Below are positions 34,538 to 43,803 of a DNA stretch of 64,000 nt, piece by piece; position 1 is the first letter of the stretch; every line of letters begins with the position of its first letter. Under the pieces are notes generated by a model, which did no database searches, had not been told where the DNA came from, and saw only the letters and a list, made by a program, of their open reading frames with translations. This DNA comes from Limnobacter sp. MED105 (lineage in GTDB: Bacteria; Pseudomonadota; Gammaproteobacteria; Burkholderiales; Burkholderiaceae_B): contig NZ_ABCT01000009.1 of the NCBI RefSeq assembly GCF_000170915.1, positions 59,191 through 123,190 of the forward strand. The letters run 5' to 3'. The position numbers were made by a program, and so were the translations under genes.

Positions 34538-35842
34538 ATGAAACTGAGAACTCTCGCAATTTCCATCGCCGCAGTGGGCATCTTGGGTACAGCCCAGGCC
34601 GCCACCGAGGCTGATTTGCAAAATTCATTCAATCCGTACAAAAGTGGTGTGCCTTCTGTGCCAGGTTTACAGCCCGGTACAGTGGTAAACAAATCCAATG
34701 TGGAGCAGTTTAAAGAGGTACTCGACCCTGGTATGTACATGACTGTGAAGAATGGTTGGTACGACATCAAGGTTGGAAAGACCACCAGCTTTGACGTGGA
34801 TAAATTTTATGTGGAAGCTAGCCGCAAGAATATGGGCAAAACGAAGTTAGGTCCCAAGAATGGCGATTTGACTGGTTTTGCTGGTGGTCGTCCATTTCTT
34901 GAGGAGCCGGATGCCAAGGATGCACGTGCGGGCGAGAAGCTGGCCTGGAATTACAAGTACGGCATCAACTGGGGCGATGGCGCCGCAATTTATCCCTTCT
35001 ACTGGAAGTTCCGTAACCTGCAAACCGGTCAGCTTGAGCGCACCATCAAGTACAACTTTCACTTTTTGAATTTCAAGCATCGTGTTCAACACTCGCCGAC
35101 ACCCGAGGTGACTCCGAATCCTTCAGACTTTTTCCGTGCAATTTATGTGAAAGTGCTTGAGCCTCAGGATTTGAAAGACACCCAGTTGTTGATTCAACGT
35201 TATGACGATGATCAGAAGCTGGACGAAGCCAACTTGTACCTGGGTTTTCAGCGCCGAGTTCGTCGCCTGGCCACCGGGCAAACCACAGATTCATTCCTGG
35301 GTTCTGACCTGATGATTGAGGACTTTGAGGGTTACAACGGTCGGGTTTCTGACATGAACTGGAGTTTCAAAGGCACAAAGAACATTTTGATGCCGTTTTA
35401 CAATCACACCGAGATGAAGTTGACAGACGAGTTCAAGGAAGCTGATGGCTTCAAGTTCATCAACTTCACTGGGCAAGGCCAGTGTTTCCCCGACATTACC
35501 TGGCAGTTGCGCAAGGTGTATGTGCTGGAAGCCAAGCCTGTGAATCCTTCGCACCCCATCGGCAAGCGTGTGATGCACGTAGATGCGCAAACCTTTGCTG
35601 TGTCCAGAACGCTGGTGTATGACCGAAAGAATGAGTTGTGGAAAAGCTGGACGATTGGCAAGAGCCATCCTGATTTCCATCACCCCATTAACAAGGGCAC
35701 AGGTGTGGCGATTGACGACAGTTTCAGCATGGTTGACGTTCAAAGCCAGCACTGCACCACAGGCCAGTTCAAGGGGTTGGTTGATCCCAAGCTGACTCCG
35801 CCAGAAATGATGCGCGTGCAGTTCATGCGCGGTGGCAATTGA
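34538..35842 (+). CDS. DUF1329 periplasmic/outer-membrane-associated protein
   Basis: This is a 434-residue protein with a signal peptide (cleavage near GTAQAA) and the DUF1329 fold, which is distantly like LolB/LolA beta-sheet lipid carriers. The MDWSFKG-like stretch (DMNWSFKGTKN) and WQLRKVYVLEAKP are seen. The family is found with DUF1302 in gene pairs linked to hydrophobic substrates. It starts 18 bp after DUF1302 with a GACAGGAGA site. A terminator follows. A lipid- or hydrocarbon-shuttling role is inferred. Confidence 0.85.
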   Translation: MKLRTLAISIAAVGILGTAQAATEADLQNSFNPYKSGVPSVPGLQPGTVVNKSNVEQFKEVLDPGMYMTVKNGWYDIKVGKTTSFDVDKFYVEASRKNMGKTKLGPKNGDLTGFAGGRPFLEEPDAKDARAGEKLAWNYKYGINWGDGAAIYPFYWKFRNLQTGQLERTIKYNFHFLNFKHRVQHSPTPEVTPNPSDFFRAIYVKVLEPQDLKDTQLLIQRYDDDQKLDEANLYLGFQRRVRRLATGQTTDSFLGSDLMIEDFEGYNGRVSDMNWSFKGTKNILMPFYNHTEMKLTDEFKEADGFKFINFTGQGQCFPDITWQLRKVYVLEAKPVNPSHPIGKRVMHVDAQTFAVSRTLVYDRKNELWKSWTIGKSHPDFHHPINKGTGVAIDDSFSMVDVQSQHCTTGQFKGLVDPKLTPPEMMRVQFMRGGN

Positions 35843-35904
35843 TCTGTTCATCCGCTAGTGTCCGGTAGCGTCTCGCCGGAACTGATCCTCCTCCAGGAGG
35901 CTTT

Positions 35905-35940
35905 AAGGCAAATTTCTGATTTTCAGGGATTTGCCTTTTT
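35905..35940 (+). terminator. Terminator after the DUF1329 gene
   Basis: The stem AAGGCAAAT / ATTTGCCTT is followed by seven or more T on the plus strand. It closes the envelope module and faces the convergent dmpR-like gene. Confidence 0.85.
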
Positions 35941-35943
35941 TTA

Positions 35944-37608
35944 TTACTCCAGCGGAATGCCTTCTTTCTTCAGCCGGTAAGCCAGTTGTGGGCGGGTAAT
36001 ACCCAACACCCGTGCAGCTTGAGACAGGTTGCCTTTGGCCTGTTTCAATGCGGTTTGCATCAGCCGGCGTTCCAAGGTGTCTAGTCCCACATTCTTGGTC
36101 AAAATTTCGTTACACAAGTCATCAATAGGGCGCGTTTCAACTGGTGCTAATTCGCCTTGCGCATTAAGCTGCGATTTTTCTTTGCAGGGCTCGATGCGGT
36201 CATCAAACAAGTGGCAGGCCTCCACATACCCCCCGTCGGGTGCCAGCACCACGGCGCGTTCAATCAGGTTTTCCAGTTCGCGAATATTGCCGGGCCATTC
36301 ATAGCTCATCACCTCTTGCATGGCTTTGTCAGTCAGCCCTTGCAGCTTCTTGTTATAGCTTGCGCAGTACTTGGTCATGAAGCGGTTGATCAGCGGCGAA
36401 ATGTCCGCCTGGCGTTCCCGCAGCGGTGGAATTTTGATGGGGAAGGTGTTCAGCCTGTAGTACAAATCGATTCGGAACTTGTTTTCGCGAATGGCTTGTT
36501 GCAGCTCCACATTGGTGGCAGCGACAATTCGTACATTTACCTTTTGTACCCGCTCAGAGCCCAACCTTTCGAATTCCCCAGTTTGCAGCACGCGCAGTAA
36601 TTTCACCTGGGTTGACAAGGGCAGGTCGCCTACTTCATCAAGAAACAGGGTGCCGTGGTCGGCACGCTCGAAGCGGCCTGCGCGCGGGGTATGTGCACCT
36701 GTGTAAGCGCCTTTTTCCACACCAAACAACTCTGCTTCAATCAGTTCATGCGGAATGGCCGCGCAGTTTACGGCCAGAAAGGGACCTTTGGCGCGCGGGC
36801 TGTTGTCGTGTAACCAGCGGGCAAACATTTCCTTGCCAACGCCGGTTTCGCCCAGCAGCAATACGGTGATGCTGCCCTGTGCTGCACGCTGCAGCAATTC
36901 GAATGCATTCATAAAGGCAGGAGATACGCCCACCAAATCGTCATTGCTGCGTCGGCGAACCAGGGCCGTATCCAGCTTCTCTGCACCCATGTGGTATTCA
37001 ATCAATTCTTCGGCAAAGGCCTGTGCCTTGAAATACTCCTCGTAGTCGGGGTCGTTCCAGGCTTCAGCACTTTGGCCGATGATCAGGCACTGTGAATCTC
37101 CCTGGCTCATGCATTCCATCTCGCGAAACAGCACCAGCTTGCCCATGAAGGCGCTGGTGTAACCCGACGCGTAACCAATCATGGTCCAGCAGGCAGGTTC
37201 ATCGCCTTGGCCATAGTCGGCCACATGCGCTTCGTCTTCCCACGAGTTCTTCCATACAAATTCACCGTAGAAGTGTTTGGTTGGCAGATTAATTTCCATG
37301 CTGAGCTTTTCAACCTGCACCATGCCCTCCAGCGTGTGCAATTGTGGTCCCAGCATGAAGGCTTCCTCGACAGAGCTTCCGGTGCGCCTGTGCTTCAGGG
37401 CCACCTGACCATCGCGGATACCCGAGGCAAAGCCGAGCCGAATCAGCAGGCCGCGCGCGCGTTTTAGGCCCAGGGTTTCAAACAATTCCTTGCGCAGCGC
37501 GCCCAGTGCGCGGGCATGCATCAATAGCATGCGTTGCTCGTCCAGCCAGATGTGGCCGGATGGCAGATTGAATTTCAACAGGGATTGCAGGTCGGTCACA
37601 GTATTCAT
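35944..37608 (-). CDS. dmpR: Phenol-responsive sigma-54 activator (DmpR/XylR family)
   Basis: This is a 554-residue regulator. The N-terminal XylR_N/V4R sensor domain (about 1-210) binds aromatic effector. The AAA+ domain (about 235-465) shows Walker A GETGVGKE, GAYTGA (the DmpR/XylR variant of GAFTGA) and GTLFLDEVGD. A Fis-type HTH (NLSQAARVLGITRPQLAYRL) ends it. It lies downstream of dmpB, in the same orientation as the phenol hydroxylase operon but after a terminator, so it has separate expression. It should activate the -24/-12 promoter at 43787-43803 when phenol is present. Confidence 0.92.
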   Translation of the reverse strand: MNTVTDLQSLLKFNLPSGHIWLDEQRMLLMHARALGALRKELFETLGLKRARGLLIRLGFASGIRDGQVALKHRRTGSSVEEAFMLGPQLHTLEGMVQVEKLSMEINLPTKHFYGEFVWKNSWEDEAHVADYGQGDEPACWTMIGYASGYTSAFMGKLVLFREMECMSQGDSQCLIIGQSAEAWNDPDYEEYFKAQAFAEELIEYHMGAEKLDTALVRRRSNDDLVGVSPAFMNAFELLQRAAQGSITVLLLGETGVGKEMFARWLHDNSPRAKGPFLAVNCAAIPHELIEAELFGVEKGAYTGAHTPRAGRFERADHGTLFLDEVGDLPLSTQVKLLRVLQTGEFERLGSERVQKVNVRIVAATNVELQQAIRENKFRIDLYYRLNTFPIKIPPLRERQADISPLINRFMTKYCASYNKKLQGLTDKAMQEVMSYEWPGNIRELENLIERAVVLAPDGGYVEACHLFDDRIEPCKEKSQLNAQGELAPVETRPIDDLCNEILTKNVGLDTLERRLMQTALKQAKGNLSQAARVLGITRPQLAYRLKKEGIPLE

Positions 37609-37672
37609 GTCTCCAATGTGCCTTTGGCTTTTTTCTTTTGATTATGCCTTGTTTTTCAGCCAAACAATGTAA

Positions 37673-37710
37673 AAAAGCCCAAGCGGGTTGACTACCCCGT
37701 TTGGGCTTTT
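37673..37710 (-). terminator. Terminator of the phenol hydroxylase-dmpB operon
   Basis: A long hairpin (AAAAGCCCAA / TTTGGGCTTTT outer stem with an inner CGGG / CCCG) has T-runs on both sides, so it may work in both directions. On the minus strand it lies 40 bp after dmpB and 65 bp before dmpR. Confidence 0.85.
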
Positions 37711-37749
37711 CAAGGCCGCAAGAACGGCCCACCGAAAGCAGTCTGTTGC

Positions 37750-38685
37750 TTAGGTGAATACGCCCAAAAAGTTCTCGTTGAGCTTTCTGTCATGGTAGAA
37801 AATCGCCCGGCCAAGATCGTCGCTTGTCCAGGTAATTATTGGCTTGTCCGGGTAGTGGATGTAACCTCCCGCAAACACCTCGTTGCGGTTGCCCGAGGGG
37901 TCGAAGAAGTAAATCGTCTCACCACGGGTAATACCATGGCGTGTGGGCCCAAGGTCGAGTGACACTTTCTTTTTGGAAATGATGTCGGCCGCGCGAAGTA
38001 CCTCGCCCCAGTTGTCCAGAATAAACGAGGCATGGTGAAACGCCCCTTTCATGGGCTGTCGAATGAAGGCCACATCGTGCGGTTTTGTGGAACAACTCAA
38101 GAATACGCTGATGCGAAAGTCGTGGTTGTCCTCAGCCACTACTTGTTCAGTGATGTCGAAGCCTAGTACCTCTGTGAACAGTTTTACCACGCCATCCAGG
38201 TCATCGCCGTACAGCAGGCAATGGTCAAAGCGGGAGGGGCCCATGCCCTTCAGATCGTCGGGCCAAGGGTCAGGGTTCACCAGAGGCAGGCAGTTACCCA
38301 CTTTGTTTTTCTCGGCCAGCAATTCCATCGTGTGGCCAGTGGTTGTGGTGAAGCGGAAGCGTTCACCAGTTTCCAGATGCTCGCCAGCAGGTATCCAGCA
38401 GCAGTCGGTGGCAAGGCCACTTTCTTCAACCTTTTTGGACAAGTCTTTCAGAGTTTGAATGCTGTCCACGCGCCAGCCCATATAGTCCATACCGGCAGCG
38501 TCGGCCTCACGCAGCACCACACTGTGGTGATCGTGTTCATCCCATGCTTTCAGGTACACGCGACCTTGCTTGTCGCGCCCGGTTTCCAGCAGGCCTAGCA
38601 CATCGGTGTAGTGCTTCACGGCTGGTTCCAAATCCAGCACCCGAAGCGCCACGTGGCTTGGCCTTAATACGCCTGTCATTGCCAT
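37750..38685 (-). CDS. dmpB: Catechol 2,3-dioxygenase
   Basis: This is a 311-residue extradiol dioxygenase of the XylE/DmpB type. It cleaves catechol next to the hydroxyls to give 2-hydroxymuconic semialdehyde. Two vicinal-oxygen-chelate domains are present. The Fe(II) ligands are His155 (SRFDHC), His217 or His218 (GAFHHAS) and Glu269 (NRNEVFAGG). The usual length is about 307. It is the last gene of the minus-strand block; its pathway partners dmpC-I are on the other strand. Confidence 0.95.
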
Positions 38686-38715
38686 GTTGATCTCCTTATC
38701 CCTATGGTTTTATAG

Positions 38716-39042
38716 CTATGTGTGCATGGGTTGCTTGGCGAAATGCTTTGCAATGCACTTTTCCATTTTTCCGATTGCCGACAGTTCAAGGTCGGTCAGC
38801 GGAAAACATCTGCAGGCCAGCACCACACCTTGGGCTTGTTCTTCAGCAGTCACATGCTGTCGACTCATTTTCAGGGTGCGATATTCGCCCGATTCAATCC
38901 GGACACGGCATACGCCGCATCCACCTCCACGGCACCCCACCGGGATGCCTTTGCGGTTCAGTTGCTCCATGCCTTTCAGCAGGTTGTCCTCTGAGCTGCA
39001 GGTGTACTCTTCCTTTGTGTTCTGAATGGCCACGCGGTGCAT
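38716..39042 (-). CDS. dmpQ: Plant-type [2Fe-2S] ferredoxin of the catechol dioxygenase
   Basis: This is a 108-residue ferredoxin with the cluster motif CRGGGCGVCRV and a distal Cys in VLACRC. DmpQ/XylT ferredoxins reduce and reactivate catechol 2,3-dioxygenase when its iron becomes oxidised. It sits directly between dmpP and dmpB, 30 bp from dmpB, in the canonical order. A GGAGGG site precedes the ATG. Confidence 0.92.
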   Translation of the reverse strand: MHRVAIQNTKEEYTCSSEDNLLKGMEQLNRKGIPVGCRGGGCGVCRVRIESGEYRTLKMSRQHVTAEEQAQGVVLACRCFPLTDLELSAIGKMEKCIAKHFAKQPMHT

Positions 39043-39057
39043 GTGTGCGGCCCTCCA

Positions 39058-40116
39058 TCACACGTGTTTGAACAGTGGACTTTTCTTGGCCAATCCCTCT
39101 GCATCGGCCGAGGTCAGGAACCGTTCGGTGTAAATGTCTCGTTCAAATAATTGCCCTTGCATCAGCGTGGAGATACACGCTTCAATCATGGGTGGTGGGC
39201 CGCACATGTAAGCCTTGTGGCCCCGAAAATCATTGTTGAAGTGCGCCTTCAATGCCTCGTGTACAAAGCCTTTTGCACCTGTCCATCCTTCGCCGATGTC
39301 TGCGTCCGATAGCGCTGGAATGTAGGTGAAGTTGGGGTGTTTTGCTGCCAGTTCCACAAAGTAGTTGTGGTAGTACAGTTCGGCTTCGTTGCGCGCACCT
39401 TGTACCAATGTGATGGGCAGTGTGCAACCCTCATTGAACAATTCTTCAATCATGGCTTTCGGGCTGGAAAGGCCAGAACCACCTGCCAGAAAAATCATGG
39501 GTAGATTGGCCGATTTGCGTGTGAAAAAGCGCCCTAGCGGGGCTGTGAACTCAAGCGTGTCGCCCAGGTTCAGCACATCGTGCAGCCAGGTAGTTGCTGC
39601 GCCACCTGGTACTTTTCGAATGTGCAATTCAACCAGGTTTGTGCCTGGGGCATTGCCGATAGAAAACGCACGTTCGCCCTGCACGCCCGGTACTTTCAGC
39701 ATGACGTACTGCCCGGCTTGAAAGTGCACTGGCTCATCGACTTCAAGCCAGATACCGCGAATGGTGGGGGTGAGCATGTCAGCTTTGACCACACGCCCGG
39801 CGAAGTCCTGAAGACCAATGAATTGGGCATCGGGATCTTCGTCCACCTCAGCTTCAATCACGGTGTCGCATTCAACGGTTGCGCAGCACGCCAGAATTTT
39901 TCGTTCATCGCGTTCAAAGTCCATCAGCGCAAACGGCGAGGCTTCCCCATGTTCGAATTCACCTTCCACCACTTGTACCTTGCAAGTGGCGCACAGGCCA
40001 TGACCACAGGCGTGGGGTAGCCAAACACCTGCACGAAGGCAGGCGTCCAGCACGGTTTGCCCTTCCTCGATGTCGATTGTTTGACCAATCGGTTCGATGG
40101 TGAGTTGATAGCTCAT
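39058..40116 (-). CDS. dmpP: Phenol hydroxylase reductase component
   Basis: This 352-residue electron-transfer protein of the multicomponent phenol hydroxylase passes electrons from NADH to the di-iron oxygenase. The N-terminal ferredoxin domain has the cluster motif CGHGLCATCK with a distal cysteine (ILACCA). FAD-binding (ERAFSIGNA) and NAD-binding (LAGGSGLSSPKAMIEEL) domains follow. It starts 19 bp after dmpO. Confidence 0.95.
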   Translation of the reverse strand: MSYQLTIEPIGQTIDIEEGQTVLDACLRAGVWLPHACGHGLCATCKVQVVEGEFEHGEASPFALMDFERDERKILACCATVECDTVIEAEVDEDPDAQFIGLQDFAGRVVKADMLTPTIRGIWLEVDEPVHFQAGQYVMLKVPGVQGERAFSIGNAPGTNLVELHIRKVPGGAATTWLHDVLNLGDTLEFTAPLGRFFTRKSANLPMIFLAGGSGLSSPKAMIEELFNEGCTLPITLVQGARNEAELYYHNYFVELAAKHPNFTYIPALSDADIGEGWTGAKGFVHEALKAHFNNDFRGHKAYMCGPPPMIEACISTLMQGQLFERDIYTERFLTSADAEGLAKKSPLFKHV

Positions 40117-40135
40117 TGCGGGTTCCCCTTTGCGC

Positions 40136-40498
40136 TTACGCGCCCGAACCAGACAGGCCTGTCAAGCCGGGGGTGGTGAAGCGCAACACCGACTTGTGCG
40201 TCAAACCGTTTTCATCCAGCGATTTGCCCAAGTCGGGGGTGAAGTTTTCACGCCCGTGTTTCCACTGAACGGTGCTCCAGTCAATTTTTGCAAAGTCGGG
40301 GTGACTTCCATACAGCGAAGGCAGTACCTCATTCACCAATGCCCCGAAGGGCATGGCGGGTGGTAGTGGCAAGGCCATGGGTGCGCAAAACATGAGGTGG
40401 TGTTCCCAGTTCACGAACAACAAGCGGTTGCCGTGAAAGTTCTCTTCAAGATCGCGTACCACGCCGGTGTAGCCCGGCTGTAATGAAACGAGTGCCAT
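40136..40498 (-). CDS. dmpO: Phenol hydroxylase oxygenase small (gamma) subunit
   Basis: This is a 120-residue small subunit of the phenol hydroxylase oxygenase, DmpO/PhO type. The family features VRDLEENFHGNRLLFVNWEHH and FGALVNEVLPSLYGSHPDF are seen in two stretches. With DmpL and DmpN it forms the (alpha-beta-gamma)2 hydroxylase. It lies 22 bp after dmpN with a GGAGGAGAA site. Confidence 0.93.
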   Translation of the reverse strand: MALVSLQPGYTGVVRDLEENFHGNRLLFVNWEHHLMFCAPMALPLPPAMPFGALVNEVLPSLYGSHPDFAKIDWSTVQWKHGRENFTPDLGKSLDENGLTHKSVLRFTTPGLTGLSGSGA

Positions 40499-40520
40499 GT
40501 TGTTCTCCTCCTAGTTGTTG

Positions 40521-42062
40521 TCAGGCCGCCGGTGCGTCTTTGTGGTCGCGCCCGGTCCATTGCTCCCAGTTCGTCTGGTCCTGACTACCCATGTACTCGC
40601 CGTTGTCCTGGCCGGGCACGATGTTGTAGTACTTCATGACGTTTTCAAGGCCTTCGCCACCGCAGTTACCCTGGAAAATCTGGTGCACCGGCAGCCAGCT
40701 TTGAACGTACTTCTCGGGCTCGTTTTCGAAAATGTCTTTACAGCCATCTGAGCAGAAGTGGTACTTCATGCCGTGGTAGGTTGTTTCCCGCAGGCAGGTG
40801 GTTGTGGGGTCATCGGGCTCCGTGAAAATTGTCGGCACCTGGCACAACTGGCACAGCATCGGCAGGCCAGGGTTGCTCCAGCGCTTACCTTCTTTCTGAA
40901 GGGCATCCCAGTGCTCAAAACGTGGACGATAGTGCTTGTCGAAAGTGTCGGGGTACTTCTCGCTCAACCACTTCAGTTCGCTTTCTTCAGGAACCCAGGT
41001 GTGGAAAGCTGCAGCATGGCTGTAGTTGTAGAAGGTGGCCCACACTTCATGGCTCAAGCGGCTTTTCTCTGCTGTGGCCACTTCGTGGTACTTTGGCATG
41101 CGGATGCCGTAGCGGCTCAAGTCTTCGAAAAGGGCGCCGCCGTTTTTCTCGAAGTAGGTTTCCCAGGCTTCCTGCCAGCTCATCACGCGCTTGGGCAGCA
41201 TGTAGTCCATCATCATCGACACCAAGGCCAGCAGGCGATAACCGCGCCAGAACCATTTGTCGATCCATTTTTGAACGATGTCTTTGTTGCCTGGGTCTTG
41301 TTCCAGCATGAACTTGACCACTTCAAGACCAAGAGTCATGTGGCGGGATTCATCCGATTGTGCTGAAAAGCCGAAAGTAACCGTGGCCATGTCGCCGTTG
41401 TAGGCAGCACCGCTCATGAATGGCATAAACAACAGGTTGGTCAACACATACTCAAAGGAAAACGAGATGGCTGTAATGAACTCGAATGGCCCTGCTGATT
41501 GCGCATCTTCAAAATAGCTTTTGGGCACGCTGAGGTACCAGACACGGTCGTGCATGTGGCGGAAGTCGTGCAAGCCATTGAAAAATTTGTTGTAGTGGCT
41601 GATGGTGTGTACCTGCGTTTGTGCATGGCGCAATTCATCAATTGCCTGCATCTGCGATGCGATTCGTGCACTAACTCCACGGAAAGAACGACCCACGTGG
41701 GCATAGCCACGGTGCGCTGCATATTCCAGTGGTGATACACCTGTGAGAAATAACTTCAATGTGTTGATGTAGCGAGCATCCGTCACATTGAACTGGCCGT
41801 TGTTCTGTGCAAAGGCGTCAATGATGGCGTAGAGTTTCTTCTCTTTCTCGCCCTGGAATTTCCAGTACGCGTCCATGGTCAGGCGGAAGGGGTCTTCCCA
41901 CTTGTCCCAGTCATGGATTTTGATGCCTTCGAACTGGTCGTAAGGGAATACATCGTCCATGGCCTGGTAGGTGGTGTCCCAGCCAAGTCCGCGGGTCATC
42001 ATGCCGTATTTCTCTTTCAGGCCCAGTTTTTTGTTGCCTGTGTTCTTGGGTACTGCGCTCAT
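40521..42062 (-). CDS. dmpN: Phenol hydroxylase oxygenase large (alpha) subunit
   Basis: This is a 513-residue catalytic subunit of a bacterial multicomponent monooxygenase that hydroxylates phenol to catechol. Carboxylate-bridged di-iron ligands are visible as Glu113 (PLEYAAHR), Glu143 and His146 (IDELRHAQ), Glu204 (FSFEYV), and Glu238 and His241 (SDESRHM). A C-terminal YHS-like segment (MKYHFCSDGCKDIFENEPEKY) is split around its Cys residues. Length and order match DmpN. Confidence 0.96.
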   Translation of the reverse strand: MSAVPKNTGNKKLGLKEKYGMMTRGLGWDTTYQAMDDVFPYDQFEGIKIHDWDKWEDPFRLTMDAYWKFQGEKEKKLYAIIDAFAQNNGQFNVTDARYINTLKLFLTGVSPLEYAAHRGYAHVGRSFRGVSARIASQMQAIDELRHAQTQVHTISHYNKFFNGLHDFRHMHDRVWYLSVPKSYFEDAQSAGPFEFITAISFSFEYVLTNLLFMPFMSGAAYNGDMATVTFGFSAQSDESRHMTLGLEVVKFMLEQDPGNKDIVQKWIDKWFWRGYRLLALVSMMMDYMLPKRVMSWQEAWETYFEKNGGALFEDLSRYGIRMPKYHEVATAEKSRLSHEVWATFYNYSHAAAFHTWVPEESELKWLSEKYPDTFDKHYRPRFEHWDALQKEGKRWSNPGLPMLCQLCQVPTIFTEPDDPTTTCLRETTYHGMKYHFCSDGCKDIFENEPEKYVQSWLPVHQIFQGNCGGEGLENVMKYYNIVPGQDNGEYMGSQDQTNWEQWTGRDHKDAPAA

Positions 42063-42107
42063 GTCTCTACTCCTTCAAGTTGAAAGTTCACTGTGGCTAA
42101 GTCGCGT

Positions 42108-42410
42108 TTAAGCGGCCTGGCCCCAGTACAGTTCAAATTCATCCTCTGTTTCATTGATGCTGCCGGACAGGGAAATCAGGTTCAGGTGAATTTCCTGAAG
42201 ATCCCAGTCGCGCCCCATCAGGTCGGATACGCTTTGGCGCTTGACCACCAAACGGCCGGGCGACTCGATCTTGACCATCGCCGGGAACTCCTCGACCGTG
42301 GCTTGCGGGTTGTCTTCCCGAATGGCGGCTACGATATTGCGCGTGTCGTCGTTGGTTACAAATGCGATGAACACCGGCGTTTTTGTGCGTTCGGGGGTAG
42401 GCGTGTTCAT
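42108..42410 (-). CDS. dmpM: Phenol hydroxylase coupling (effector) protein
   Basis: This is a 100-residue cofactorless regulatory protein of the MmoB/DmpM family. It binds the hydroxylase and tunes the coupling of electron transfer to oxygenation. The motif VFIAFVTNDDTRNIVAAI near the start and the KIESPGRLVV stretch are typical. It overlaps dmpL by four bases (ATGA). Confidence 0.93.
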   Translation of the reverse strand: MNTPTPERTKTPVFIAFVTNDDTRNIVAAIREDNPQATVEEFPAMVKIESPGRLVVKRQSVSDLMGRDWDLQEIHLNLISLSGSINETEDEFELYWGQAA

Positions 42411-43420
42411 GCTGGGGCTCCAGGGGTTTTCAAACCGATTTTCTTGGCGCGCACCAGCAGCTCTTCCTTGATCTGCATGAAAATGCTGGCGGCTTCTTCT
42501 GCAAACAATGCGGTCATCAAAGGCTGCAAGGCGCGTGTGGTTTCAGTCATCCAGATGTCGAACCAGCGGCTCAGTATTTCCTTGTTCTCTGGTGATTCAT
42601 CCACTGCGGTTTTAATGGTGGAGTCCACCCAACGCTGGGTTTCGACAAACCATTCCTGCATGAAATTGGTACACATAGAGAAGGTTTGGCCGGCCATTGG
42701 GTTCAGGCGGGTCTCAAGATGCTTGTAAAACATGGGATAGACCAAGCCGTCCATCACAAAATTCTGGGCCAGAAAGACTTCAAACCAGTCTTTGGTGACA
42801 AACAGGTTTTCCATGCTTCGGCGCAATTCTTGCCATTCGGGGGTGTGCAGCCAGTGTTGTTTACCCACTTCCAGCGAGTCGCCAGTGTTGCCATCGAGTA
42901 GCAAACCGAGGCGGCTGACGTATTGCGCCAGGCCCAAGCGGTCCATGGTGTTGTACATGGTGGCTTGTGTAATTGCAGCGCCGTAACCGAAGCTGGTGCA
43001 GAAGCAGTTGTTCATGTTTGCGCCCCACTCGTAGTGGCGAAGCGGCAGCACGGCGAAGATCAGATGTTCTTTGTCTTTTTCCGAGAGGTTGAAAAACACA
43101 CCACGCTTTTCTGCAAACTCAAACTGCTTTTCGGCTGCATCTTGTTGCTTGGCACGGTTCATGGTGTACACGCCGTAGTAATACTGGCGTGGATCTTTGA
43201 AGCTGTACCAATCGGCCATTTTGATGGCTGTGCGGGCAGTGTCGTACAGTTCGTACTGTGGGTCCCAGATAGGGCGGTAGTGGAAGTTGGTGTCCGACTG
43301 CATGTCGAATGTGGCTTCCTGATACCGTGATGCAGGTTTGTCTGCGCCCAGCCTACGGGCCACATGTGAGAACGTGTTGCGCAGTTGTTTGATGTTCGAC
43401 GTTTTGATGTCGACTTGCAT
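42407..43420 (-). CDS. dmpL: Phenol hydroxylase oxygenase beta subunit
   Basis: This is a 337-residue beta subunit of the phenol hydroxylase. It shares the ferritin-like helical fold of the alpha subunit but lacks the iron ligands. Family features are the N-terminal RYQEATFDMQSD and the central EWGANMNNCFCTSFGYG. It supports the alpha subunit structurally. AGGAGA lies upstream of the ATG. Confidence 0.94.
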   Translation of the reverse strand: MQVDIKTSNIKQLRNTFSHVARRLGADKPASRYQEATFDMQSDTNFHYRPIWDPQYELYDTARTAIKMADWYSFKDPRQYYYGVYTMNRAKQQDAAEKQFEFAEKRGVFFNLSEKDKEHLIFAVLPLRHYEWGANMNNCFCTSFGYGAAITQATMYNTMDRLGLAQYVSRLGLLLDGNTGDSLEVGKQHWLHTPEWQELRRSMENLFVTKDWFEVFLAQNFVMDGLVYPMFYKHLETRLNPMAGQTFSMCTNFMQEWFVETQRWVDSTIKTAVDESPENKEILSRWFDIWMTETTRALQPLMTALFAEEAASIFMQIKEELLVRAKKIGLKTPGAPA

Positions 43421-43454
43421 GATGTCTTCTCCTTTCCTCTATTTATTTGATTTT

Positions 43455-43751
43455 TTATTCGCTAACGCCGGCCTGGCCAAACTGCCATTTCAGCCTTTCG
43501 TAATCCAGCCAGGCGCATTGTTCGGCGGTTAGCTCAACGGCCTTGTGCTGTTTGCAGAACTCTCGGAACTGCTCAAACTGCATGACCAGTTCCACGCACA
43601 GCTCTGGATCGCCAATCGAAAACTCGAACTCGACAAAGCGATTGTTCAAGGTGCCGGTGACCCGCACATAGCGTGGAATTGATGCCTCCAGAATTCCGTT
43701 CATCTCCGGTGGCGGGGTGTCGCTTTTTGATGTTTTGACTTCTTTGATCAT
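43455..43751 (-). CDS. dmpK: Phenol hydroxylase assembly protein
   Basis: This is a 98-residue first gene of the phenol hydroxylase operon, DmpK/PhK type. It is needed for assembly of active hydroxylase, probably at iron insertion, and is not part of the final enzyme. The segment RYVRVTGTLNNRFVEFEFS identifies the family. It starts 36 bp downstream of the sigma-54 -12 element and has GAGGG upstream of the ATG. Confidence 0.9.
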   Translation of the reverse strand: MIKEVKTSKSDTPPPEMNGILEASIPRYVRVTGTLNNRFVEFEFSIGDPELCVELVMQFEQFREFCKQHKAVELTAEQCAWLDYERLKWQFGQAGVSE

Positions 43752-43786
43752 TTGGAACCCTCTTGCTTGATTTCCCTAGTAGAGGG

Positions 43787-43803
43787 GGCAAGGGGTGTGC
43801 CAG
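43787..43803 (-). promoter_or_regulatory. Sigma-54 promoter of the phenol hydroxylase operon
   Basis: On the minus strand TGGCAC-ACCCC-TTGCC matches the -24/-12 consensus almost perfectly, with GG and GC 10 nt apart. It is correctly placed for dmpK and is the expected target of the DmpR-type activator. Confidence 0.85.

Noticed and set aside
40758..41366. Plus-strand open frame of about 200 codons inside dmpN
   Set aside because: Lies antisense within the di-iron oxygenase gene and shows no domain.
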